DNA from: Lutraria lutraria
Lineage: Eukaryota; Mollusca; Bivalvia; Venerida; Mactridae
Assembly (NCBI GenBank): GCA_964023205.1
Contig: OZ026842.1
Location: 37,773,501 to 37,837,500 of the forward strand
Direction: 5' to 3'
DNA length: 64,000 nt
Under the pieces are notes generated by a model, which saw nothing but the letters and a program-made list of their open reading frames with translations, searched no databases and had not been told where the DNA came from. The position numbers and the translations under genes were made by a program. Positions 37,401-48,632 of this stretch are shown piece after piece (within the stretch, counting starts at the first letter, position 1; each line of letters opens with the position of its first letter).

Positions 37401-40400
37401 GGTTTAACGAAGATAATCATATAATTTATTGAATCACATCAAAGCTAAAAATACATGCTTGCATCGACTGTGTAATTATTTAGCTTTGACAGGTTAATAA
37501 AATAGCACAATATATGTCTACAATCCTTCCTACTATATAGTGCAATTTTGTTAAAACTGTCAAAGGGAAATAATTACATGGCTGCTGAAAGCATTTAACT
37601 TTAGCAGCATACCAAGAGTTCCCGTTTATTTTATAATACGCCAAGGAAATGTTCCATTGTATTTTATGTGAAATATTTGTACATTGGGACAACCAGTATA
37701 ACAAAAATTGTCAAACAAAAGTATCAAATCTCACTGAAGTTAAAACCAAATGCATGCATAGACTGTGAAATTATGCAGCTTTGACGGTATAATAAACTCT
37801 CACTATACTAAGTTTGACATGTTATTTTATTTTTAGAGACATGTTGTTGAGATGAACGAGGCAGACACTGTGTACGACTTCAGTTGGTTTCCACTGATGT
37901 CATCATCTCAGCCAGAAACTGCATGGTATGTAAATCTGGTGATATGGAAAGTGACATTAATTTTGTAGATATCTTTAATTTGCTGATTCCAGAAATATTT
38001 TAAGGTTTAGAGATTGAGACTCAATTTTTTTTCGGACTAATTTTGGGCTGAAATTTGGTCCCATTTTCCTGTCTGAAAAGAATGCTTGTTTCTTGTAAAT
38101 TCATAAAGAATTCTGCTTCAGCAGAATTTCAATTTCTTAAAAACACTTTCGGATTTTGAAACCTTGTTGCTACTACCATACAAATTTTATTCCTTACTCT
38201 AACATTGTAAGTATTGCTAAGTAAATAAAAAAATGTATATGATCATAAGTAATTTTTCTCAGTGATGTTTTTTCTTGTTTTCAAAAAAGGCTACTTTGGT
38301 ATTTTGACATGCTCTAAAATGCTTGTGAACTTAAAATATGTTTTACAATTGATATTTATATTGTAGGGAGATTATTGTTACACAGTGGTGTATAATAAAT
38401 GTTATGTTTCAGTTTTGCTGTTACTAGTAAAGATGCACCGACACATTTATACGATGCCTTCACTGGTGAACTCAGATGTACTTACAGGTCGTATAACCAT
38501 GTTGTAAGTTATTGTCTATGATGTCAAGGGTGCAAGCATTTTGGTTTATACTAGATTTCTGGATCTTCAAAGTCAATAGGTCATTTTCAGCCTCTTAGCA
38601 CCAAAAATAGTCATGTTGTGGTCTTCAAGAATGCTAATTTTAAGAAGCCTGGAATTTTTAAGATTATGGTGAAAGCGTATTTTATGTGTCAGTTAGTTCA
38701 ATGAGACAGCTGTCCACTTTATTCGATGAGCATTGATGAAGTATTAGAGAAGATATCAAAGTAAATGTTACTTGGACCAAGCGTTAATTTGTTTACTAAT
38801 TTTGTTCCATGCATATCATGGAAAGTCACATGGTATAGGCACCGTGATTATCAAGGGTAGATGAACAAAAAATGTAGTGAACTTGTCTAAAGATAAGTGC
38901 ATGATTTTTATGACAAGCTGGTCTTAATATTGAAATATTCAGACTTAAATCTGAAGTTTGTTTGATTTTGGGTCCGTTCTCTATTCAAAAGACTTGTAGA
39001 AATGATACAATCTCTCACTAGCCCTATACCATTATGATACTAAATCTGATATGGAACCAAAGTTTACTTCTGAGGAAGCTTTTCAGCTGGCTTACAGAAG
39101 GTGACGGATGGTTCTATCCAGATGTACCTTGCATTGGGTCTTCCTCCACCATTAGTGCTGGAAAAGTTTGTTTAATTGTTCCTTAATTAATTTTTTTCTA
39201 GTCTTCTCCATACGGGATAAAATTGTAATACTATACTATCATATTGATTTATGTTGATATTTATTTACAGGATGAAGTTGTAGCTGCACATTGTGTAGAG
39301 TTTAATCCAGATGGAAGTAAGTTATATTGTGGCTTCAACAAGGTAATCAGAGTGTTTGATGTTACCAGGCCTGGGAGAAGTTTTATTAGTCGACCCACCT
39401 TTGGTGAGTTAGTAATTTAATTGTGATTGTTAGAAAAATCCGCTTTATTATTTCATAGATTTATAGTATATTTTATTTGTAAGTTTATAGTTTGTCTGTT
39501 TGTGTGTAAAGTTGGCTTTTTTGATATTTCAAACCATCTGTCCTATAATTATGCTATCCTAAAAAAATCTTTGGTTTGCAAATTGCAGTAATGCAACTGA
39601 GTTACTGAAAAATCTCCTTTTAGAGATTTTTAAAATTGTTCTCTATTTTCAATTCCAGTCTATTATTTCTAGGACTTTATTAATGTCTACCTACCAACAC
39701 TTTCAAAAGTTTGTGTCTCTTAACTACAAACCAACACTTTTCTAAGGTTAGCCCTGTTAATAAATGTGTACTTCAGAATTTTAATTACTCACAAGATGGC
39801 CTTCACTCACTGTTACCTGTAAACTCAGGTTTTCTGCATGTTTTTATTTACTTTGCTGTAAAAACTAAATCTCTTAAATTATTGTTTTTATTTTTAGCTA
39901 AGGAAGGTCAACGTGGGATCATATCCTGTATAGCTCACAGTCCGATTGAACCTGGTCTCTATGCAGCTGGTTCCTATTCTAGAAGTAGTAAGTTATCCCA
40001 GTGCTGAAATTTATACAGGAACTAATAAAGGATTAAATCATCATCTAAAAATGTTGGAATCTTGATCTATAGGTTATTGATATGAATTTAGACTTGAGCT
40101 TGTTGGTTATGATAAGTTCATAGGATAATTTAGACATTTTGGGTTCTGTGCAGAAACCCACATAGCAGTCATTTAGAATGATTTCTATCACACTTTATAT
40201 TTTGGGTTTACTGTGAATGTAAAATAGATATGGTCAACCCTTCAAGGGGAGATAATAATTTTTTTCGGTGGATTTTAAAACGATTTTTCAATGATATTTC
40301 AGTTGTACATGGCCCAGCTTAAATGTTCACTCAGCAAGTTTTCCTGGATTGTATTCAAACCAGTACTAATTTACCCTAATTTTAAATCATGGAACAGGCA

Positions 40401-43400
40401 TCTTCTCCACATATGAAGGAAAATCATCATTTTTGTCCAATTTTCATCAAATTTACATATGTACTAAGTTTAGTGGTTATGTTTAATAAGTCTTTTGCAG
40501 TCTGCGAAATAAGCCACACGCCCGACGCCCGGGGCGTGTAAAATTCACAATGTCAGTTTTGTCATAACAAACAATAAATGTTCATTTTTAAAGTAAATAC
40601 TGAGAACTTAATCAGTTGATACGCTTTTGTTAATCATATTTTATTATTGAAGTCTCTAAATTTCCACATCGCGAAATAATATTACATGTAAATAGTGGAC
40701 TGGTTTTATTGATTACAGCTCCAAGCAACGTCGGTAAACTGAAAAAAAGCGACTCAGTCTAAGTTTAAGTAATGACTAAAAATAGATACATTATTCTCGC
40801 CCTGGTCCGGGCATATATAAAACGCCACTGTGATAACATTCGCCGGCTTTTCTAATTATTTCAAGAACAGGTTTTCCTACTTGACAAATTAATCGGATGG
40901 CCAGATTTCTGTCGGTCTTGTACCCACAAACTTGAGTGTCAAATTCCCGAATTATTTTACCATGTAACCTGTTTAGATTCTAGCTGGTCTTACTCTTACT
41001 TTGCCTGATTGTGGTTGATCTGTTCAGTTTAGCATGTAAATGACGGATAAATGAAAATGTGTAAGCGTGTGTTGTTCTTTGACTTTACTTATCGATGTAT
41101 AGCGATATAGTCAAAACATCACCGAATAATACTAATTATCATAATCGTGAATAAACGCCCACTGCACGGTCCGATTCCGGTATTTGATAGTCATACGGAG
41201 ACGTATCATACGGAAAAACTGTTACAGAAATACATTTGTAAAACAAAAATATTTTATGCTGTTGTGTGTCTAGTTTTTAATTGGTTAATGAATGAAATAA
41301 AATCTAAAAAATAAGAAGTGTTACTCTTGAAGATGATTGACATTTTGTGCTTTTATGAGTATAGAGTGTGTGTATCTTGGTACATCAGAATAGTTAAAAT
41401 ATATGAAAATAACAAGTATAACACATAGAAATGATTCCAATACAGGCACTGGACACACTTAAAACTCTTATCAGGTGGCCAAAAATAGTTTAAGTAATAT
41501 GTTTAAGAGATGATACATATTTATTTATTATGCGAATACCATAATTATTCACATGTAAAATAAAGCATAGATCTGTAGTATCAACATCAAAAGGTAGGCA
41601 TTGATTTTATTTGTGTTTGCTAAAAAAGCCTATATTTGTTAGTTTTGTACTTGTCTGTTTCACAACAGTACATTTGGAAAATTTTTGGGCTTATGAAAAT
41701 CTGTTCGGGCCTATAACTTGGCCTAGGTTGTAGGCCCAAATGGCCTATGTTCTAGAAAAGTTATTTCGCAGACTGCTTTTGTATAAAAAAGATCATGCCG
41801 AAAAGTTTCATAAAAATTAATATATATTTTTTAATCTTGTTATAGTTGCTCTGTACAGTGAGCCAGAGGGATCCATGGTGTGTATGTTTGAAGGTCAACA
41901 TGGTGGGGTCACTCAGATCAAGTTCTCACCTGATGGTACAAAGTTGTATAGTGGAGGAAGAAAGGTGATATATGTCATTCTAAGTCTGTTAAGTTTAAAA
42001 TATAACATAAACTTACCAACAGTGTCCATTGTTTGGATAAAAAATTACCTTTATGCACAGTCGGCCTTTTTGCAGAGATATGTCATCTATAAATTTTGAT
42101 GGTGTTTGAGAATTGCCACATTTTGAAACTGAACAAAAGTTAAGCTATAGTAGGAAAAGCTGAAAAAGTGTGAATTTTTCTTTTGTTGGTTGGCGACTAT
42201 ATTGTTTCGTCACAGATGGTCACTTTATAGTTGATAATTTATCCTTGGGACCAAAATATCTACATTGGTATATGAAAATATTGAGAACAATGAAATCGAA
42301 ATATGTGCATCTTAGAACTTGTTTTCATGTACTTGGATTTAAGTACTGTATCAGTCTTTATTGGGTAAATGCATATGTTATAGAAATGAACGGAAATGGC
42401 TGATCCCTATATTAAACAATGTATTATCCATACATGCATAATGATCCCTGTTTTACCTTGTAGCCCTAAAAGTAAGGTTGTTTTAACTGTAAAACTGAAT
42501 TATCTTTACTAGTTTATCTCATTGGGTCTTACTTTAGGGGGTATGTATAAAACAACGACACATTTATTAGGCTGACAATATAGAAACAGAGAGAAAACAC
42601 AGACAGCAAAGGTATAGAGGGATAATACTTACATAGCAGAGGGTACAGTTGTAGAGGCCAAGCAGTTAATAAAGAATATTAGTGTTGTTGATTATATAAA
42701 TATTCTAATTATCTATGTATTAGAATTCCTTGCATTTTCTCTATTTCTAAATAGTCTGTGTACTGCCTCTGCATTTTATACCCACCCCTTTCTGCAGGTT
42801 TGTTTTAATTGATTAATTGAGATAAAGTTTTTGTACAGTGATAACATGTTATATATTAATGTACTGAAATTTACACATAAGTAAAAATCATTATCTGTGT
42901 ATATTTTCAGGATAATGAAATACTCTGTTGGGACATGAGAAATCCTGGACAGATACTATTTACCCTGCAGAGGACTGTTACAACAAACCAAAGGATCTAT
43001 TTTGATATCACAAGGTATGTATTGAAGATCTTTTTTTAACTAATCATAATCTTTGGTAAAAACAATTAATGAATGAGTTTGACTGATTTAAAAAAATTAT
43101 TTCTGGTTCAATTCTAGTTCAAAATAGGGTAGAAAGATAGGGGAAAGTATTTAGCAAATGGAAAAGTGAGAAAGTGTTTGTCTCATTCCTCAGGTCATAA
43201 TAAAAGGTCTAGAGAAGGGGGGGATTAGGGTAAGTCATGTAACAAGAAACAAACAAATTCTTATGCCTTACCTATAGAAGGAAAGTAGAACCAGTCCTAG
43301 ATTTCTTACCCAACAGCAGTCATTTGGCCTTTTGTTCGATTGGCCTAAATGACTGAAATACTGTTGTAGTAAAAGGTAAAGGTTTGTTTGTTATAGGGTC

Positions 43401-44588
43401 ACCCCTATTGAAAAGACCAGCAAAGCTAGCTTATGGTACACCTGTCTTTTGTATGAACAGTATCTCCTGAGTCCTTTCTCTGTTTGCCGGGCATCTGGCT
43501 GAGATGGGTCATTATTTAACTTGCTGCTCACCAACTCACCATATCAGTTGTAACTCAGTCTCTACTGGGGTTTGAACCTTCAATCTCTCGCTCCTAAGGT
43601 CAAGCGGTAGTATTACTCAAAGTACAAAGAAAATGACAGCTTATCAGCAATCATAAAGCTTTATGTCAAATGCAGTTTTGCAATTGTGTTATCCAACTAT
43701 ATCAAGGCAAGAAATGTTGCAGCCAAAAAATGTTGTGTCTTTATTTCAGTGACAGTATGTTTGTTGTGTCAGGATCAAATGATGGTATTATTAGAGTATG
43801 GGACACCACAAGTTCTCCTACACTTCCTAGTGTTCATTTAGATCCAGTAATTGAACCAGCAATCACATTTCAGGCTCATAAAGAGACTGTCAATAGTGTT
43901 AGGTACATGTATGATAAACCATGGATTTGATTATTACAAACATCTGGCTGGTTTGAACAAAATGAAGTTTCAAATTAATTCCTAATTTCTGTTTATCAAA
44001 ACAACTATATATCTATGGTCGACCTTTAAGACCAGTGCTACAGTTTGATTGGTTGTTATTGATCTCAGTCATAAAATTAACCAATGAAAAGGCTGCATTC
44101 TGATTCTGATTTACATTATTATACTATGTCCATTCAAGGTTTATATATTCATGCTGCCACTGGTGTCATGTGTGTTTATTGAACACCAGCTTCTTGTTCT
44201 TAATTAAGATTTTGAATTTTACTTATAATAATTTGGACATTGTTGATGCAGAATTTTACTTATAATAATTTGGACATTGTTGATGCAGAATTTTACTTAA
44301 TATAGTTGAATTTTTCTTACGTAGGATTTTGAATGTATAATTTGGTTATGGTTGAATTTTTCTAATAATTTGGACATTGTTGAATTTTATTAATAATTTG
44401 GACACTGAATTTTCTTAATTTGGATTTTGAATTTTACTATTTTCAGTTTACACCCAACATTACCAGTGATAGCCACAGGATCAGGTGAGAGACATTTCAA
44501 ATCGACGTCTGATAATGAAGATGATTCAAAAGATATAACAGAGAACTCTTCAAGTATTGATAACAGTATAAGACTGTGGTGGACTTGA
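34453..44588 (+). CDS. WRAP53: WRAP53 / TCAB1 (WDR79) orthologue, 11 coding exons, 706 aa
   Basis: Telomerase Cajal body protein 1: in animals this WD40 protein binds the CAB box of scaRNAs and telomerase RNA and concentrates them in Cajal bodies. Exons: 34453-35435, 36180-36281, 36704-36818, 37837-37925, 38413-38503, 39271-39403, 39898-39987, 41846-41964, 42911-43014, 43750-43902, 44447-44588. All introns are GT..AG and phases join without a stop. The start is the first ATG after an in-frame TGA at 34,438. Residues 1-327 (exon 1) are acidic, Ser/Thr-rich and low-complexity, with a likely nuclear signal KKQK at 279-282. The family signature [10 protein letters not shown] is at 336-345, followed by [70 protein letters not shown] and SIRLWW at the C-terminus. 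It ends two residues after LWW, shorter than the human tail, while the N-terminus is much longer. Order and motifs match the whole family, so identity is secure; exact exon 1 splicing is less certain. Confidence 0.95.
35460..35606 (+). mobile_element. MITE-like element, copy 2, in WRAP53 intron 1
   Basis: GGCCTTTATTGACAGGTGAC, ATATAATCAATGACCGTTTT and the end CATGTTTGACTGTAG match the element at 19,190 in order. It begins about 25 bp after the exon 1 donor at 35,436. Confidence 0.6.
37115..37205 (+). mobile_element. SINE fragment in WRAP53 intron 3
   Basis: GGATTAGTACTGGTTAGAAT, CCAGGAAAACTGTTTAGGTG and AATTGGCACCCGCATATAA match the middle of the SINE at 54,441-54,700 (GGTTAGTACTGGTTGAAATA and CCAGGAAAACTTGTAAATAG). 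Confidence 0.6.
37250..37503. mobile_element. ~254 bp MITE with long terminal inverted repeats (intron 3, copy A)
   Basis: The left end TTTTATTAAACTGTCAAAGC then TGAATAATTACACAGTC is mirrored at the right end as GACTGTGTAATTATTTAGCT then TTGACAGGTTAATAAAA. The inverted repeat is about 38 bp with only a few mismatches. No ORF. The short interior is compatible with a Tc1/mariner-type MITE; target duplication is unclear. Confidence 0.8.
37544..37796. mobile_element. Second copy of the same MITE 40 bp downstream (intron 3, copy B)
   Basis: Starts TTTTGTTAAAACTGTCAAAG and ends GACTGTGAAATTATGCAGCT then TTGACGGTATAATAAA, a diverged relative of the copy at 37,250. The pair occupies the 3' part of intron 3, ending 40 bp before the exon 4 acceptor. 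Confidence 0.7.
39050..39180 (+). mobile_element. SINE body fragment in WRAP53 intron 5
   Basis: GAAGCTTTTCAGCTGGCTTA, CAGAAGGTGACGGATGGTTC, TATCCAGATGTACC and GGTCTTCCTCCACCATTAG follow the conserved central SINE segment in order. No tRNA-like head is seen. Confidence 0.65.
40498..41775. mobile_element. 1,278 bp non-autonomous DNA element in WRAP53 intron 7, 6 bp target duplication
   Basis: The ends are perfect 15 bp inverted repeats, CAGTCTGCGAAATAA and TTATTTCGCAGACTG, flanked by CTTTTG at 40,492-40,497 and again at 41,776-41,781. The interior has no meaningful ORF and carries a GC-rich patch just inside the left end (CGCCCGACGCCCGGGGCGTG) and a palindrome-rich right end (GGCCTAGGTTGTAGGCC). 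A 6 bp duplication is unusual: hAT and P elements make 8 bp, Tc1 2 bp, PIF 3 bp, while IS3EU and Dada superfamilies make about 6 bp. Superfamily not assigned. Confidence 0.88.
43372..43620 (-). mobile_element. tRNA-derived SINE in WRAP53 intron 9
   Basis: On the minus strand from about 43,618: CCGCTTGACCTTAGGAGCGA, then GATTGAAGGTTCAAACCCC (B-box) and AGTAGAGACTGAGTTACAAC. The conserved segment CCATAAGCTAGCTTTGCTGG comes next, and the 3' end is GTGACCCTATAACAAACAAA. The A-box region is degraded. It sits 130 bp upstream of the exon 10 acceptor. Confidence 0.7.
44215..44288. repeat. Exact 37 bp tandem duplication before WRAP53 exon 11
   Basis: The 37 bp AATTTTACTTATAATAATTT plus GGACATTGTTGATGCAG occurs twice back to back (44,215-44,251 and 44,252-44,288) without a mismatch. 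Diverged pieces of the same text continue to the exon 11 acceptor at 44,446. Confidence 0.85.
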
Positions 44589-45300
44589 TTGTCTTATGTA
44601 TGTAACTAATGAACTTGTTTCTATGGAAACCATTTTTGCTTGTGATTTGAATGCTGAATTTCCATTGTAACAGAGATTTGTTTCCATGGCAAATTAACAG
44701 AGAGAAATTTCTATGGTGAATGATTCAGTTAACAATGACAAGAAATCAGTTTGATATGATAATGTTTTACATGTTGACTGATGTGTTCAACAATGTGTTT
44801 TACACAATAACATTTATCAGTTTCCATAGTAACATTAGTTTCCATAATTTGGAAAATTGGTGGCTATTGGGACATTCAGATTAATTGGCTAGAAATAACA
44901 TAGTCACACACAATGTTAATTGGCCAAAAAAATTCAGGAAGTACATAAAGGTTTGAAAAATTTCTTAACACCTTATTTGGATTTTTCTGTTAGAAACTAA
45001 AGGATGATGTGGAAAACTAGTCTGGTTACCATTAGCATGACTAGTTTCATGTCTAACCATATTTGATATACATTTTAATATTATTACCTTTCTAAGGTTT
45101 GTGTTTAATTCTTCATAGGTATGATTTAACATGTTATGGTGAAGTTGTTATTTTTGTTCTTCTTATTCCTGTTGAAGCAGCATTTCATGAGTAATGGATT
45201 CAAAATCTATCTCTGTTCATATGTTTGTATATACTGTACATAATTAGTTTAGACAATTTGGTTTATTTTCAAAATGTTACTGAGATTAAAGAATTTTCAT
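44589..45300 (+). other. Probable 3' UTR of WRAP53
   Basis: Non-coding sequence after the stop codon at 44,586-44,588. A candidate polyadenylation signal ATTAAA lies at 45,285-45,290. Later AATAAA hexamers at 45,745-45,750 and 45,788-45,793 follow a SINE and would give a longer transcript. No choice can be made from sequence alone. Confidence 0.4.
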
Positions 45301-45519
45301 ACATTTATAAATATACATTTGTAAATATTCATCTTGTTTGAGACAGTAAAAAGTAATTTCTGACCTTTTTACCTTGATTTTGTTGTCAATTTAAAATTAC
45401 ACTTATATACAGTAATTAGAACAATTTTCATTCCATTTTTATTGATGTTATATGATTGTTGCTGTGTATATTTTTGTACATGATGTAGTATACTGTCCTT
45501 GAAAGAAATGAGAGTGGGC

Positions 45520-45752
45520 ATCAGCTAGTGGCCAAGTGGTTTTGGTCTCTGACACTACCTCCTTACCACAGTGAGTTTGTATCCCTACAGGGACCAAATT
45601 TTAGGGATGAAGAAGGGGTCAAGCCAGCTAGCTTATGGAAGGTTGATAGTTCTACTAAGGTGTACACCTTGGTCCTTTATCCACTTTTAAAGCTTGAAGG
45701 TCCACAATTGTGTCTTGATGTTAGTGTGACATTATATTCCAGTGAATAAAAA
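45520..45752 (+). mobile_element. tRNA-derived SINE downstream of WRAP53
   Basis: The head TAGTGGCCAAGTGGTTTTGG carries an A-box, followed by a weakened B-box region (GAGTTTGTATCCCTACAGGG). The conserved segment is CAAGCCAGCTAGCTTATGGA, GGTTGATAGTTCTACTAAGG and TGTACACCTTGG, and the 3' part is GTGTGACATTATATTCCAGT. The order is the same as the other SINEs here. Confidence 0.75.
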
Positions 45753-46424
45753 GAATGTGGAAATTCAATATTGTGCATACATTTTTCAATAAATCTTATT
45801 AACGGATGTTTTAACATATTTCTTAATCAGTCCTAAATGAACTATTTAAAGCAGTAAAAGTCCCTGGTATTTTATTTTTTTAAAAAGGGAGTCCTTTGTC
45901 TGATTTCTCCCAGATCAGTTTGTGACATAGGGTCAGTTTTACAACTACAACCAAACCAAGGAAAGACAGTACAGTCAAATTGAGTCAATCTTGTATTAAG
46001 AGACCACCCAAGGGAAAGACCAAAAGTGGCCTCTTAACACAATGCTCTCTTAATACAAAACCTGAAGTTTCAGATAATTGAACTATGACATACAATGTAT
46101 ATTAAATTACATTGTGTACTAGTAGCATTTTTATTTCCGGCTTTTATGCATGTACTGTTACAAGTGTAATATGTTGCTGCAGGCAGCATTATTGTGAGTA
46201 GGTGTTCAAATGTGTTACAAATAATAGTAATTAAAGTACAATTATTATACAAAAAAATCCAGATTTAATGAAATGATTTATTTAGGTATACTTTATATTT
46301 ATTTAGGTATACTTTATATTGACTTGTTCATGGAAACAGTACTGTATAGATAGATCACCAATGACACACATTCGTGATAAAAAGTAGAGGAAATTAATAG
46401 ATATGGTAAAATATAATACCATTA

Positions 46425-46562
46425 TTGTATTTCGTTTTTATTGACAGGTGAAATTTAATCAGAGTTCATTTTGTTCTAAATTATTATTCGGGGTTAAAAT
46501 ATATGCCCCTTTTTTACATGCTGGCCTTTATTCGGAAGGTTATTGCTCTAACAAAGGTTTGA
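46425..46562 (+). mobile_element. MITE-like element, copy 3
   Basis: TTTTTATTGACAGGTGAAAT, GTTCATTTTGTTCTAAATTA, CTGGCCTTTATTCGGAAGG and GCTCTAACAAAGGTTTGACA match the copies at 35,460 and 52,148 in order. Confidence 0.55.
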
Positions 46563-48417
46563 CAACATATTTTGTTATAGATAATTGATCGTACATAATC
46601 ATGTGTAGATAATTTATGTAACTTAATTCTAAGTATCAATCCCCTCTGACTGGAGACTTAGCTCTATAGATTTCAGGTAGATGTAGATTATAGTTATATC
46701 TGTACACGTATACAATATTATACATTATATGCATACATAACTAAACTAAAATATGAAGGTTTTTGCATGTTGGGCATGAAAAAATATGTTTGTTTCTGAG
46801 TTCATGCTCATTAAACATAGGATAGGTATGTTAGAAATTTTTATTTGTTTTAGTATTCTCGAAAGTGTTTTGGAAAAGTTATAAGTGAGGCAGTGTTAGT
46901 ACCTAGTTAATTAGTCTAGGGTTTGTATAGGAAAATTACGGGGTAGGTTGGTTAACATGAAACAAACAATTTATTGTTATACACCTATAAGGTAAATTTA
47001 ATGTGCGATGTTGCGTAGTTTATTGATATTAGTTGATTCAGATTATTATCCTGTTGTAATAAAGTTTACCAGTACGTGAAGAAATATTTTTGCATATATA
47101 TGAGGTAGTTTTGTTAAGGTATATAAACTTTCATTACAGTAAACCCTCAAGTAGCTTTTGTCTCATTATGATGGCCACTTGTTCATGACTTTTTGCACAG
47201 TATTGTCATTACCACTAACATTCCTTGAATTGAGGTTATGAAACAATGTTTCTAAACCTGTCTTAAATTGCTAGATTCTGATTGGTAGTTTTTGAAATGA
47301 GTCTTAATGACATTTTCTACAGTTTTCATTTTTTTTGACATAGACATATAGGCAAATTGAAAGCTCTTTAATTTTTTTAAACTTTGCATTATCATAGGAT
47401 ATGAAATCACAGGTGATTGTTATTATCATAAATTATATATATAATTATAATTATGTCACTATGATAACCTGAGAAATAATTATATTAAACGTTATTACAG
47501 TAGCTGGCCTACAATCAATAAATTTTGCAATATAGTGAAAAACACTTTGAAAACAACTACAGTAAATCTGGCTGCCTTTCTGTATCATGCAGATAAATTA
47601 AGAACACAGTCTTTGTCAGAATAATAATAAATTGTTGACCTCTGTAATGAATTGTCATGTGTATCATTTTTTGAAAATACATATAATATTATGTTTTAAC
47701 ATCGATGTATAATATCCTTGATAATGAATATTACATGTATACATACTTTTCTGTTTTTATATGTACTTTATGTATCGCCAACTGTTACTGTTAGTTGCGT
47801 AAGTGTATTCTATTTTATACCATTAAAATTTCTTGAATTTGTTATTGGTTACTCGAGATTTTTCTGTTTATGTGTAGTACTTAAAATGGGTTTATTGATA
47901 TTTCTTATTTTCATGATCACAAAGTTGTACAAATATAACAATAAAACTGATGCATAAAACACTGATGTATGCTTGTCTTAAAACCTGAAATTGAGTGTGG
48001 GTATGGTGATTTATGACACTCTTGATAGATCATAGTACTGTAGTTTAACTTTGACCTATAATTGATCGTATTTTTTTCTGTACATAATCTATGATTTTTG
48101 AAAACTGAATGATAGTTTTGCTTTCCAGAGCCGTCACTAGCCTTGCATGTGTGCATGAATTTTGATGTGGACCAAAGTAGAAATAATCTATATTCAGATT
48201 TGATTTCTTTTATCTCAAAGATGGGTCTTAACTTCAATGTTTAGGTAAATATTCATTTTTATCTGGCAATATTTTCATTAGCAAAAGGAATATTTGGTTT
48301 AATTTTAATAGTGTCCACAATAGAGCGTTTTGTAAATTGCTTTAATGTGAATGGAAACTGTTTTATTTTCATGGACCAATGATTGATTTTTAAGGCCCAG
48401 TATCAATAATTCTAGGG

Positions 48418-48632
48418 TAAATTGTTTTTTGGCCTGTTTGTCTCTCTGTCTGGCTTTTTTATGGAACTTTAATCTTGCATATACATTTAATCAAAACGCT
48501 TCTACTAACGATAATAAAACTTCATATGTTCCTCATGACAACCTCTGCAGATCCTGTGCATTTTCAGGTCAGTAGGTCAAACGTCAAGGCCACAATGAGG
48601 GGCATTGTGTTTTAAAAGCGCTTCTTATTATT
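48418..48632 (+). mobile_element. Core-deleted Pearl-like element
   Basis: TTTTTTGGCCTGTTTGTCTC joins directly to AATAAAACTTCATATGTTCC, CATTTTCAGGTCAGTAGGTC and GGGGCATTGTGTTTTAAAAG then CGCTTCTTA. These are the left and right flanks of the element at 28,236 without its tandem core. Confidence 0.6.

Noticed and set aside
41875..42403. Separate small genes at 41,875-42,099 and 42,170-42,403
   Set aside because: The first is WRAP53 exon 8 read into its intron; the second is intronic with no domain.
43670..43930. Stand-alone WD-repeat ORF
   Set aside because: It is WRAP53 exon 10 (43,750-43,902) plus flanking intron sequence.
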